From Euleptes europaea (taxonomy: Eukaryota > Chordata > Lepidosauria > Squamata > Sphaerodactylidae), in contig NC_079331.1 in NCBI RefSeq assembly GCF_029931775.1, positions 24,491,720 to 24,555,719 on the forward strand: a stretch of DNA of 64,000 nt, in the 5' to 3' direction. Below, in pieces: positions 35,901 through 47,900 of this stretch. Every line of letters begins with the position of its first letter. Position 1 is the first letter of the stretch. The notes under the pieces were generated by a model. That model was given only the letters and a program-made list of their open reading frames with translations. It made no database searches and had not been told where the DNA came from. The position numbers and the translations under genes were made by a program.

Positions 35901-38900
35901 GAAAATTCCAAGACCACGGTTACACAGCCCGGATAACCTACAAGAACCAATGAACTCTGACCGTGAAAGCCTTCGACAATAATAATAATAATAAATAATA
36001 ATACTGTGAAGAAAGCTGACAGGAAGAAAGTAGACTCCTTTAAAATGTGGTGTTGGAGGAGAGTGATACGGTTACTGTGGATGGCCAAAAAAATAAATCA
36101 GTGGGTTCTAGATCAAATCAAGCCTGAACTGACCCTAGAAGCTAAAATGAGGCTGTCGTATTTTGGTCACATTATGAGAAGGCAAGAGTCACTAGAAAAG
36201 ACGCTCATGCTAGGAAAAGTTGAGGGCAGCAGGAAAAGAGGAAGACCCAACAAGAGATGGATTGATTCAATAAAGGAAGCCACGACCCTCAATTTGCAAG
36301 ACCTGAGCAAGGCTGTCAAAGATAGGACATTTTGGAGGACTTTCATTCATAGGGTCGCCATGAGTTGGAAGGACTTGGCGGCACTTAACACACACACAGG
36401 CCCACATCAAATGCTGAGAGATTGTTTTTGAGCAAAAAGCCATCTTCTCTGGTTTCACTATACTGGCCAGTGTTCTGAACTGTAAAAGTCACTTTCTCTT
36501 GCGAGATTATTGACAGGATAAAAAGGAGAGGAGAATGATGTAAGCTATTTTGGGTGTCCATTATGGAGAAAGCAGGGTATAAATATCTAAATAAATGGGG
36601 ATCACATTATTAGAAATAAACAAAAAGATGAATCAAGATCACAATTTACCTCTTCTGTGGATGGCTAGTTCTCAGTCCCCAAGGAGGGGGGAATGGTTGG
36701 CAAGGCCTCAGTCCTCCTCTGGCAGAAGAGAGGACCGGAAAAGATGCCTCCCTGCGCTCTTCCTTGGAAACAGAGGGGGGTCGTTTTGTTTTGTTTTGAT
36801 TTGTCCCTCAGCCTAGGAGGATGTAAGAGAGGAAGCCCCCCCCCCCCCCCGCAGACATGCTTTGCGGCTTTCTGGGAGCTGAGCAACAGCATTGTCGCCT
36901 CTAGAATTGGGGAGGGAGGGTGGGGATGAATGCATTGTCTGCACCTGGGTCTGAAAGCTTTTTTGTTACTCTTGTGAATGAAAATGGTTTACATACCAGC
37001 TACCAAATAGAACGGGGCTTTAATTGTGTGTGTGTGTGTGTGTTAAGTGCCATCAAGTCGCTTCTGACTCATGGCTTTAATTATACTAATAACCTAATAA
37101 ACAAGCTTGGAAATGTGGATCTTAATAATAGTATTCGCTAACTGCTAACCGTCGTAGCTATGATGGTCAAGTCAGTGCTGGGAAGTGTGATCCAGTGGAT
37201 GTCATATGCTCAGAATTTCCAAAAGACGCTTCTTTGTTCTCTCCAGACGTTGGCAGTGATCTTCCTCACTTCTCATGCCTCCGTCTCATCAACAAATACG
37301 CTGTGATAGAGCGGCTGGACTTCTGCTACTACTTGCGACACGAGCGCCCCTCTTTTGCTTTTGGGGCCTTCTTGGTCCAGCAACTGGCAAAGAGCAAAAC
37401 CCCAAAGCAGCTGTGAGTACTTAAAAGGAAGCAATCCATTTGCACACATGGTCTGCTCAGGGTAAAGGTCTCCAGACTGAATTTTCCATCAGCCGAACAA
37501 AACCTTCCTGCTTTCCCCTTCCCATGCAGTACCGCCCGCGGGGATTCAGGAGGCTGGAGGAACAACTTGCGGGGAGGGTCTGCCCATTCCGTCTGGATCC
37601 AGCCCTCAATATTTCTAGCTTTCCAGAAAAAAATATTACGATTGTATTAAAGGAAAGTAGTATTTGCCATCTCAAGGAAACAGAACTTGTTCCCTGATTT
37701 TCCCTTCCAAGTGAGCTCAGCGTTGTGTCCCTGAGGGCTGGCCTCTGTGTTCCGAGGGCAGCCTGCTAACAGCCCGTCTTTCTTTTCTAGGGTCCAGTGG
37801 GCAGGCCACAAAGCCTATGGGCTGGCCCTCTCGCTCTTTCATGTCCCTTCTGTCGCTGCTGCCTGTGTTTGTTTTCTGGAATTGTTGGGCCTGGATAGCC
37901 TCAAGCTCCGAGTGGACGTCAAAGCGGCAAACGTGATCTTGAGCTTCATGTCTCAAAGAGAGGAACCGCAGCACAACTCCATCCGAGAGTCCTTGGGTAG
38001 CGTCTGCCACACTCTTTTCTTGCCCTCATTCAGGCGGCAGAGTAGCCCAGCGGCAGGGCAGTTCCGTACTTTAGGAAACTGCGGCTCAGAAGCATGGAGA
38101 GTCTAGTTGACCCTCAGTGCCTGGGAATGCCCCAAGAAATCCAGCATCTGTCATGAATCCAAAGATCCACAGCCAAATCCCTATTACTGTAGGAATGGAC
38201 TTGAATGCACATCTTTTTGTGGTCATTTTAAACATAACTGCTCCTTTTTCTTGTTGAGGAATTGTAATTGGTGAAACGCCATATTTTTAAAATGAGAGAA
38301 CAGCATTATCCTCCAACAGATATGCTGTTTTTGCTGCTTGTGTGGTAGAGGTTGACTGTAAGCCAGAGGCTCTTGAATTTTTGGAAGCGGGGCCTGCTGC
38401 TGCATTTACTGGTCTGCAGGACCCCCTTGCAAGGTAACACTCCCTTCTACCTTCCCCTGGCCTGACATAAAAAGCGAGACTCTCACTAAGCGAGGTTACA
38501 TTTTTCGTGTTCAGTGTTTTATAAATATATACCTTTATTGAGCAACAGAGACTACATAAGCCTCCTCACCTGGCTTGCCATGTTTCACCTCCTCTCTCCT
38601 GGCCTTGGGAGACACACCTATGAGAAAGTCAGGACCAGCTTTGGGGGCCTGACCCCCAGTTTGGGGGCCACTGCTGTAAGCTGAGACTCATAACTGGCAC
38701 TAAAAGAAATGTGATTTTAAACGTGCTGCATGAGCAGGAAGATAAAATCTCAGCAAAATCCCCAGGATATTCGTGAAAAGCATATGATTTAGCAACTTTG
38801 CTGAGTCTGGGCGGAGCCTAGATGGGAGAGTAACTCTGGGAATCTAATGCAGAAGACCTTGAGTCCCATGAAGGAAAAAAAGCAAGATGTCAATGTAGTA

Positions 38901-41900
38901 AATCAGACTACTTTGCCTATCCTGTTTTAGTTGAAAAACTGACAGAGCTGGTGGAGGGAGAAAGAACAGCTGCAGAAGAGCTCCTTGTTTGCCTGGAGGA
39001 AGCAGTTTGGGATAAGATTGAGCATCAGAACATAAAGAAGTGAGTCCACAGTTGAGTTCCGAGTGACCAGAAAGTGGTTCATGGGGTGGGAGAGCTCCGG
39101 TCTCCTCTTGCAGGTGGGTGCAGCTGGCTGTCCTGTTGAGTGGGCTCTGAAGTCCATCATCTTGCGCTGCTTTCGACAACTGTTTGAATGAGTGCCGGGG
39201 AGGGGGAGTCACGTATCAGATCTCATGCTGGAATGTTGGGCTTGATCAGCTTCTGGTTAGGAATTTGCCACTTGATTTGTGGAAAGTTGCGTTCTTGAGT
39301 CTTCTGCATATTAAAATATCTCCCAAAGTGTCCCTTGGCAAATAAGTCGTCTCACCAATTTCCACATTTGCTGTTTGGAAGGGTTTTCCTAAAGGTGGCA
39401 ACCCTGGTTATGTGCACACATGCACTTTCCCCTCTTTCCTTTCTGGCCTGTCCTTACTTGAGCCACCTGGAGCTGGAACATAGCAATCTTCTGCTCGTTG
39501 CACCCAGGGAATCTTCCAAAGGTCAGTAAGTGGCTGACCCCACCCCCGTCCCCCAGCAGAAGATAGGCTTCTTAGTTTCCACTGGTCCTTTAACTGTGTT
39601 TCATCCGTCATTGTCCAATTTTGGGGAGGTTTCCTACTTTCAAATTGATCCTTGCCCCCACCTGTGACTGGCTGACTGCCTGAGAAAAGGCAACGTGGTC
39701 TTTCTTGGTGCAGGACATCCAGCAGCACGAGGAAGCAGTGGTCACTAGTGGTCCAGTTTTGCAGGCTCCACAATCTTAAGCTGAACACATCCTACCTCCG
39801 AGAGTGCGCGAGGTCGAACGAGTGGCTGCAGTTTCTCATCGAAGCCCAAATGTACGACTACCAGCCAGTCGAGGTAAGGAGGCTGAAGCTCCAGCCCTAG
39901 CAGGAGATGATTTTTTTGCTGCTGAGAAAAGGGTGGGGGAGGACAAACATTTGCCCCTGGGCTGAGGAGAGCCTGCCCGTGCCAGACTCTTTCTGTGTGT
40001 GTGCGTGTTCTCTTGTGCCAAGGCTGAAAAGGCAGAAGGGTCAACCCCACCGTGGCTCCTCTGTGCTCTTTGTTCTCTTCCTGCTTTTGTTGACATTGGG
40101 GTTTCCCTTTCGCAGGTCCTCGCCATCCTCCCGGACTTCGCCCCTCCCCTGCAGGACCACCTGAGGCTGGCCTTCGAGAGCCTGCGGGCCCCCCTCCCTT
40201 GGGTGGGCAGCCAGGTTAGCAGCCCCTGCCTGTGGAGGCACGAGAAGAAGCCTGGCAGCCCCACGGGTGATCTCTTCCACATTCTGCTTCAGTGTCAGAG
40301 CCAGCCCCAGCCGTGGCGCTTCCTCCTGCGGGAGACCCTGCACCACCGCGTCCCTGTCCTGAGCGTGCTTGCTGCCTGCTTCCAGGTAGGACCTCTCAGA
40401 GGGCTGGCTCTATGGGCAGCAGGCTGGCATCTGCTGCCATCCTATTAGTTTCAGTGGGGCTTGAGCAAGGGAATCGTGGGTAGGGTAGAGATGCAGAATT
40501 TTTGCACTTTTATTTCTAAGCAGTGGAGAGTTTTCTCTCTTTAACTCCCCCTCCCTTCTTGCTCCCTTTTTTGTGAGCGTTTATGCATTCGATAGGACGC
40601 CAACATTCTTCACTGCCTCTGCATTTGGATAATAACTTCTCTGGATAGCTCCACCGCGGGTGAAGTGACCGACCACATGGAAGGTTCAGTTGAAACCCAC
40701 GAGTGGGACATTCAGGACTTGGCCACCCTCTGGCAGGTCCTTTTGAGGAGGCAAAAAGTTAGAACTCTTCTGAATGGTTTTCAGCTCTTTCTGAAGGTAA
40801 GTGGGGAAAGGCCATCCCTTTGGTATAGGCCACGCTGGCTGACTTGGCACTTCTCCTGCCTTTGGCCAGGAAAGGGTGGCCTATCAATCGGCTCAATCAA
40901 TCCTGTGTGAGCTCCTGTTCTTTCTAGGTTCCTGGAGCTGGGCAGCCTTTGCCCAGGTTAGCATCTCCTATTAGTTCTGGGCAGGCTCTTGTAGTGAGTG
41001 CAGTGACGTAATTTTAAGATTAATTTGTCTTCTCCTCGTCTGATCACGCAGGAAGCTGCCTTATAGTGAACCAGTCCCCTGGGCCATCAAAGTCAGTCTT
41101 GTCTACTCAGATCAGCGGTGGCTCTCCAGGGTTTCAGGCGAAGGTCTTTCGTATCAACTACAACTTGATCCTTACTGGAGATCCCAGGGTTTGAACCTGG
41201 GACCTTCTGCATGCCAAACAGATGCTCTACCACTGAGCCACAGCCCCTCCCCAAAGAATCTGGTGCAGGATAATCCCTTTTCCACTCACTGTTTTACTTA
41301 CTTCATTTATGCCTCACTCTTCATCCCCAGTGGGGACCCCAAAGCGGCTGACATCATTCTCCTCTCCTCCATTTTATCCTCACAACAGCTCTGTGAGGTA
41401 GGCTAGGATGAGAGTATATGGCTAGCCCAAGGTCAAGCTTCCCTGGCAGAGTGGGAATTTGAACCCGGGTCTTCCTGATGCTGGTCTGGCACTCTGACCA
41501 CTACACCACACCGGCTCTCGCATCTGCAGCCTGGATAGCACCAGCGCCCCAGAATTGAGGGAGAAGTGCTGCTGCTGTGGAATTGGACTCCCCACCCCCG
41601 CCACACGCACACACACACACACACACACACACTCTGCTGGGAATGTTTAGCATGTAGTTGGCAAGCCGGCAGCCCTCCTCTGCACCCACAGCCCAAACCC
41701 TACCCTGCACCAAGGGGAGGCCCTGGGGCGACTGGCATCAGCCAGGCCACAGCCAGCTCCCTGCCCCCTCGTTGGCTGCCGGCCTTGCTCCAGGACCGCT
41801 TGGGCTTTGTCTGTCCAACCTCGGCTTGGAGGAACTCGGCAGCTTCCGTGACTCATGCGGAGGGTGCCGGCAGGCCTCGTTCTCCCTGCCTCAGCCAGTC

Positions 41901-44900
41901 CAGCACAGGAACTTGTGCTTGTAGAGTTTGTTCGGCCCAGTTCTTTGGTATTTTGCCACCTCGGTCCTTGCCTTCCTGTACAAGATAGTCAACAGTTCCT
42001 CGTGGTGCCAGGGGGTGTTGGCTCTGACCCCTCTGAAGTACCGCGTGGGAGTTTTTGTAATGTTCCATATTCAGATCATCTTTATCCCTGGGGGCAGTGT
42101 AAGATTAGACACTTTATCTCATAAAATGCTGGAATGCTCCTTTTTTACCGTTTGTAGGAATCGTTGGATTTTACGTTTTATTACATTTATTGTTTAATCA
42201 TTTTCAAAGAGATGTTATTCCCTATCTGATGCTACAGTGATCCAATATAACCTTGTTGGTTGCTAAATTCCAGTCTGTCGTATTTTCCTTTAGAAACTAG
42301 TTCAGTACTCTTCTAGTCATTGTTCAAGGTTTACTGATCAGAAGAGTTCTGGAAGGAAAGGTGGTAATGCAGCTGCAGTAGATCGGCCAAGGCACAGCTA
42401 GCAGTGAGTCAAGGAACAGCTGTTTCCCTAGGAGGCCTCGGGCCTCTCCCCACACAAAAACACACATGAAGCTGCCTTCGTCAGGCCCTCGGTCCATCAC
42501 AGCCAGCGCTGTCTTCTCAGACGGGCAGCGTCTCTCAGAGTTCTCAGGACAGACTGAGGTCATTCTCATTGCCACAGCTGGTGCTCAGCGACCACCGTGC
42601 CTCCACAGCAAATAATCCCCTCCCCCTTTTACTTCAGTTGGCCCAACGGCCCTCTTGCCTGCCCTAGCTCTTGTTTTCTGGAGTACTTCTGAAGTTCAGA
42701 GGCATATTCCAGAAAAGGGGTGGGGGGAACACAAGAAAAGATGGATTGAAAATTGCAAGAGAGCTGGAGGCCAAATTATCCCCCCCCCCACCAATTCTGA
42801 ATTAAGGAAAGGACACGCTTTCTGTCTCCTGCCACATTCCCTGCAGCGTCCATTCTTATAGATTCTAAGGTGATGGGACATTCAGCATTTTAAAAACAAT
42901 TGTGCCTCTTGCTTGGGGTTTATTTTTATGTACAGGAATGTGTTCTGTTTCTGTATTCAAGGACTCTCCTTTGCTGACCATGCTTGAGGTTTACGAGTTG
43001 TGCATGGACTACAAAAATTACCATGAAGCTCAGACCAAACTCCTTGAGCTCCAAGCCAGTCTTTCAAAAGTAAGCAAAACGTTTGTATATTTAAATGTTT
43101 AGCTACAAAGTGTAGATTCTTGTATCTTTAAAGTGTATGATAGTTACTAGAACGTTTTTTTTCTTCCTTGGGGTGAGGTTGAACTTGCCTTGTTATGAAC
43201 TGTTCATTAGGGCATAGCTTCTTTATGTCATTCCTAGTTTTCATGCTTGCTGTTCAGGATGGCTGACAAGACCTTGTTTTCTGTCAGTGGAGGAGGAAAT
43301 CCCTTGGTGGGTTTTCAATCCCACTTGGTCCCCAGGCAGTCAGGGCTGTGCCTGAGATTTACAAGAGCTTCCTTTTTCCCATGAGAGATGACTTCCCAGT
43401 ACTTGCCCTGCCTGCTTTGCAGAATCACCTGCTGTCTTCTGCTCACCCTGCTTTTGGGGTTCTGGTAAAAGAGCATCCAAGCGAGGATGTCATGCCCAAG
43501 AAAATTCTCAAAAGCAGGGTGTGTTTTCTGGGGAGCATTGCCCTCCACAGCTCTTTCCAGAAAAGCCTCTATAGGACCCTGTGCCTTTGAACAGATAGGC
43601 TCTCTTGTAAAACACTACCAAGTCATGCCTTCAGTGAATCCACTTCTGCTAGACAAACACTCTAGCAACACTGCAGGCAATGGGTTTCTTGGTTTGCTTT
43701 TGTTCTTTGGGGTTTTTTGTATACAGGATACTCTAGGCTGTTTAGCACCCCTCAGAAAGATACCCTCCTTCATCTATGTAATATGGAACTTACTCTGAGG
43801 GCTCTTTGCACCAGTGGATTGAAGGGTATCTGTACCACCCAGGATGTGGTCAGGAGTGTGCCTTAGTGTCTTATCTTTGTGTGTTAGACCACCAAGGAAT
43901 ACCAGGGTTGCTGTGCAGAGGAAGGCACTGGCAAACCACCTCTGTTAGTCTCTTGCCATGAAAACCCCCCAAAAGGGGTCGCCATCAGTCGGCTGCGACT
44001 TGACGGCACTTTACACACACACAATAAGCAGGTCCTTTCTGAAGAGGGGATTCTGAATCTTATTCAGATTGTGCTGCCTCTCTACCTCGAAGACTCTGGT
44101 CTTAATAAGTTCTTTAGCCAATTCATGCATCATTGATAGGAGGAGTTGACAAGAGAGCTCATAATGGCCCAATTTTTTATTAAGAGCTAATTGCCAGGGT
44201 GCTACAAAAGAGTCTGTTAACGTCAGGGTTATCGGCCTTTTTTTTTTTTTTTTTTTTTTTTTTGCTTAACAACTTTAGCCAAAACATGAAGGTGATAATC
44301 CAGAGACTGGCCTGGCGTGTGTTAGTTACCAAGAACCTCCAGTCACTTCAGAACCTTCCATAGATCAGTGGCCAGAGTGGAATGTCTTCCAATTCCTCAT
44401 TTAATTAATGTTTGTTGCAGTTTGTTCAGATTTTACAGAAATGTACGAAGTTAACGTTCCACAGTTTTTCTTTTGGCTTATGAACTTGGGGATCTTCCTT
44501 CCATCAGAAGCAGAAGGACTACGCAAAGCTACGCCTGCAGAACTGGTGGGAGAGGAAACCTGCCCGAGGGTTTCCACCTGATTCAATCCACTTGAGCAGA
44601 CACACCCTCACTGTATTCCCAGTGTTTCAGTCTTCAGTAGATAGTATTCATTGCCTTAATTTTGAACAGAGTTGTGGGGAGGGGGAGCCTTTAGGGGCTT
44701 GACTTACTTTACATGGTCTGTAATCAGCTTCAAGCCACAGATGAAGAATTGCCTCCCATTCTGCCTGCACCGTGGTTGAAGACACAGGTCGCATTTCTTC
44801 TTGAGCTGATGCTACAGCAGTGCAGAACGCAGTACGAGTTACGAAGGCTCCTTCAGATTCTTGCTGATACAGACACCGTTCTTCCTCATGGTAAGGAGGA

Positions 44901-47900
44901 CCATTTGTTTTCTCCTTGATGAAATGTGTGGGCCACAGTGCAGTCATCTGCCTGGGCTTCCTTTGGCTCATTGCTTGCCAAGACTTAGTTCTGGAAACTG
45001 CTTACAACGTAGCTGTTGAATGCTTGAGGTTTGAACAAACAGTGTGCTGGAAGTGAGCCAGTAAACTGACGCTCGACCCACACAGCAGTGATGGGTTATC
45101 GACTGACAATATAACTCAGAATTGAGAAGTCAGCTTCTTCCGGATGGGGTCGCCCTCTCCCTGAAGAAATAATCCCAAGGATTGGGAGTGCTGGTAAATC
45201 TGTTCCTGCAGGTGAGCCCACGGATTCTGTTTGTAGCATACAGAGTCTAACCAAGTTTGCTTAACTTTCTAGCTGCCCCCCCTGGAAAAGCATTTATTGA
45301 TCTAGAAAATCATAGTCCACATTTTTCTTTTGAATGTTAACCAGGGCAACTTAAAGCAGTACCAAAAACTTTAAAATGTCGACAGGGTCCTAAAACTGCA
45401 ATTCAGAAACATTTAGCCAGTAGGACTGGCCACGATTCCATCTAGATCAGACTCCTCCAGGGCAGTCTTCATAGGACTCGCTTCGAAGGCTGTTGGGTCA
45501 CCTCAGGTAGTCCTCAGTGCAGGATGGCCGGCTGGGACACATGTGCAGGGATGGGCCTGAAAGGCTTCCTCCAGCTGCTGGCTGGCCGGTTCTTCTGTGG
45601 CATCGCAGCGGCCCCCTTCTCCCTGACTATTACGCTCATTGTCGGAAGGCTTCTGTTTGTGCTGCCATATTTGGAGGCAAGAGAGAGCTGCTTCAGACGG
45701 GCTTCCTTCTCTGAAGAGGAGGAGAAGACCGAGAGGTGATATGATAACCATCTTCAAGTACTTGAAGGGCTGTCATATAGAGAAGGGTGCTGAGTTGTTT
45801 TCTGTTGCCCCAGAAGGTCGGACCGGAACCAATGGGTTGAAATTAAATCAAAAGAGTTTCCATCTAGACATTAGGAAGAACTTTCTAACAGAGCAGTTCC
45901 TCAGTGGAACAGGCTTCCTCGGGAGGTGGTGAGCGCTCCTTCTCTGGAGGTTTTTAAGCAGAAGCTACATGGCCATCTGTCAGCAATGCTGATTCTATGA
46001 CCTTAGGCAGATGAGGAGGAGGGCATCTTGGGTGGGGGGGAGGTAGTTGTGAATTTCCTGCATTGTGCAGGGTGTTGGACTAGATGACCCTTGTGGTTCC
46101 TTCCAATTCTGTGGATCTGTGTTGGTGCTGGGCTGGTGGAATTCCCTCCCTGCACTTGAACACATGAAGCTGCCTTCTACTGAATCAGACCCTTGGTCCA
46201 TCAAAGTCAGTATTGTCTACTCAGACAGGCAGTGGCTCTCCAGGGTCTCAGACAGAGGTCTTTCACATCACCTACTTGCCTAGTCCCTTTAACTGGAGAT
46301 GCCGGGGATTGAACCTGGGACCTTCTGCATGCCAAGCAGATGCTCTACCACTGAGCCACAGCCCCTTGCTCTCCTGGCATCCTGTCTTTCGAATTCCAGG
46401 CAGCCAGTGAAGATGTTTTTATTTTCCTGGGCCTTTGGCTGTAGCATGAAATAACTGGCAGCTCCGTTACTGTTGCATTTAACTGGTAGTCTGCTGCTAA
46501 TCTGCAGCAGTTATGCTGCTTGGTGGTAGTGGTAGTTGTTTGTATTTTTTAAAATTGCTGATAGATTTTACTGTAACTGTGATCTTGGAAAATACGGCTA
46601 GTACTGGTACTGTTTACTCTTATGAGAAAGCTTTTTCCCAATTAATGTCATACATTTGCATAGCTACATATTAATATGCAAGAGATCTAATGCATGTTTT
46701 TAGGGAGAAAGTCTAATTGAAACCAGTTATAAGTGTAAACGTTAAGGGGAATGGCCAGAGGGAGATTACAAAGGGAAACAGCTAGATTCGAGTCCAGGAG
46801 CAACTAAGAGATGAAGAAGATTTTTGGTGTGTAAGCTTTCGAGAATCAAAGCTCTCTTTGTCAGATAGCTGATATCCGACAATCTGTCAAAGAGAGCTTT
46901 GATTCTCGAAAGCTTACACCCCAAAAATCATTTTGGTCTCTAAGGTGCTCCTGGACTCGAATCTGTTCTACTGCAGACCAACACAGCCACCTTGGGAAAT
47001 TTCAGTTGTCAGATGGATTATGAACATTTTTGCAAACCAAACAGATAGTGTCTAAGACAGCTGTGACTGACAAATTAATAACTGTAATAGAAGTCCTAGA
47101 AGGTTGGAGACCAGCAGATGTTTGGTTGGTCAGCAAAGAATGATGGTTTCTTTAAATATAAGTCCAAGGTCCTCCAAAGATGATGCCAGCAAGCCAGTTA
47201 CTGCGCCCACTGCGTTCCTCATCCCCATCTCCCCCAATTGGGGCACTGGTTGCTGATCTGCGTGACAGACCGTTGCTCCTTTCTGAAACGGTCTGCCAAG
47301 TGCAGACTGTGCCACCACACCCAGTTAAGCATCCTCTTGTTTGTTTGTTTGTTTGTTTGTGTGCACTCCTTTTGGACTCACGGCCAGATATGAAGAAGCT
47401 GAGTGCGCTCTGCTGGATCTTGAAGGACTCATCTATCTCAATCAGTCGTGCCATTTTAAGCTGTTGCACTCCTGAGAATCTCTCGAATGAGTGCAGAAGA
47501 ATTCTGGAGCAGCTTCAGGAGAGGAGCTGGTTCTCCAAGGCACGGGAAGTGGCAGAAATGGCCGACCTGCCTGTGGACCACGTTGTTGTCCAAGAGGTAT
47601 GCTGGATCCACTCAGGGATGCTCAGGGATTTCCTCCCTTATATTTTGATGGGGGCATTTCTCCACTAACTGCATCAGAATAAGAGTCCTGCCTTCCCTTC
47701 CCTTGTGGCTCACTTCCCAGCCATCGAAAGAAAAGGCAACGGAGGGGTGTCCCTGGTTGCTGCACACTTCAACTGCCCCGTGTTGATTTCCATTGTTACT
47801 TAGACTTGTCTGAGAATCGTCATCTCTTTAACCCTTCATGTGCTTTGCAGATGCTCCAGAATTTGCATCTCTTGAATGAGATTGGCCATTGGCCTCAGAA

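Noticed and set aside
36006-36431. Intron-encoded protein of 141 aa
   Set aside because: It is the BovB ORF2 C-terminus with the typical BovB tail.
38362-38673. Possible third hAT MITE ending GGGGGCCACTGCTG
   Set aside because: The left end is too diverged to pair with the right end, and no 8-bp duplication was found.
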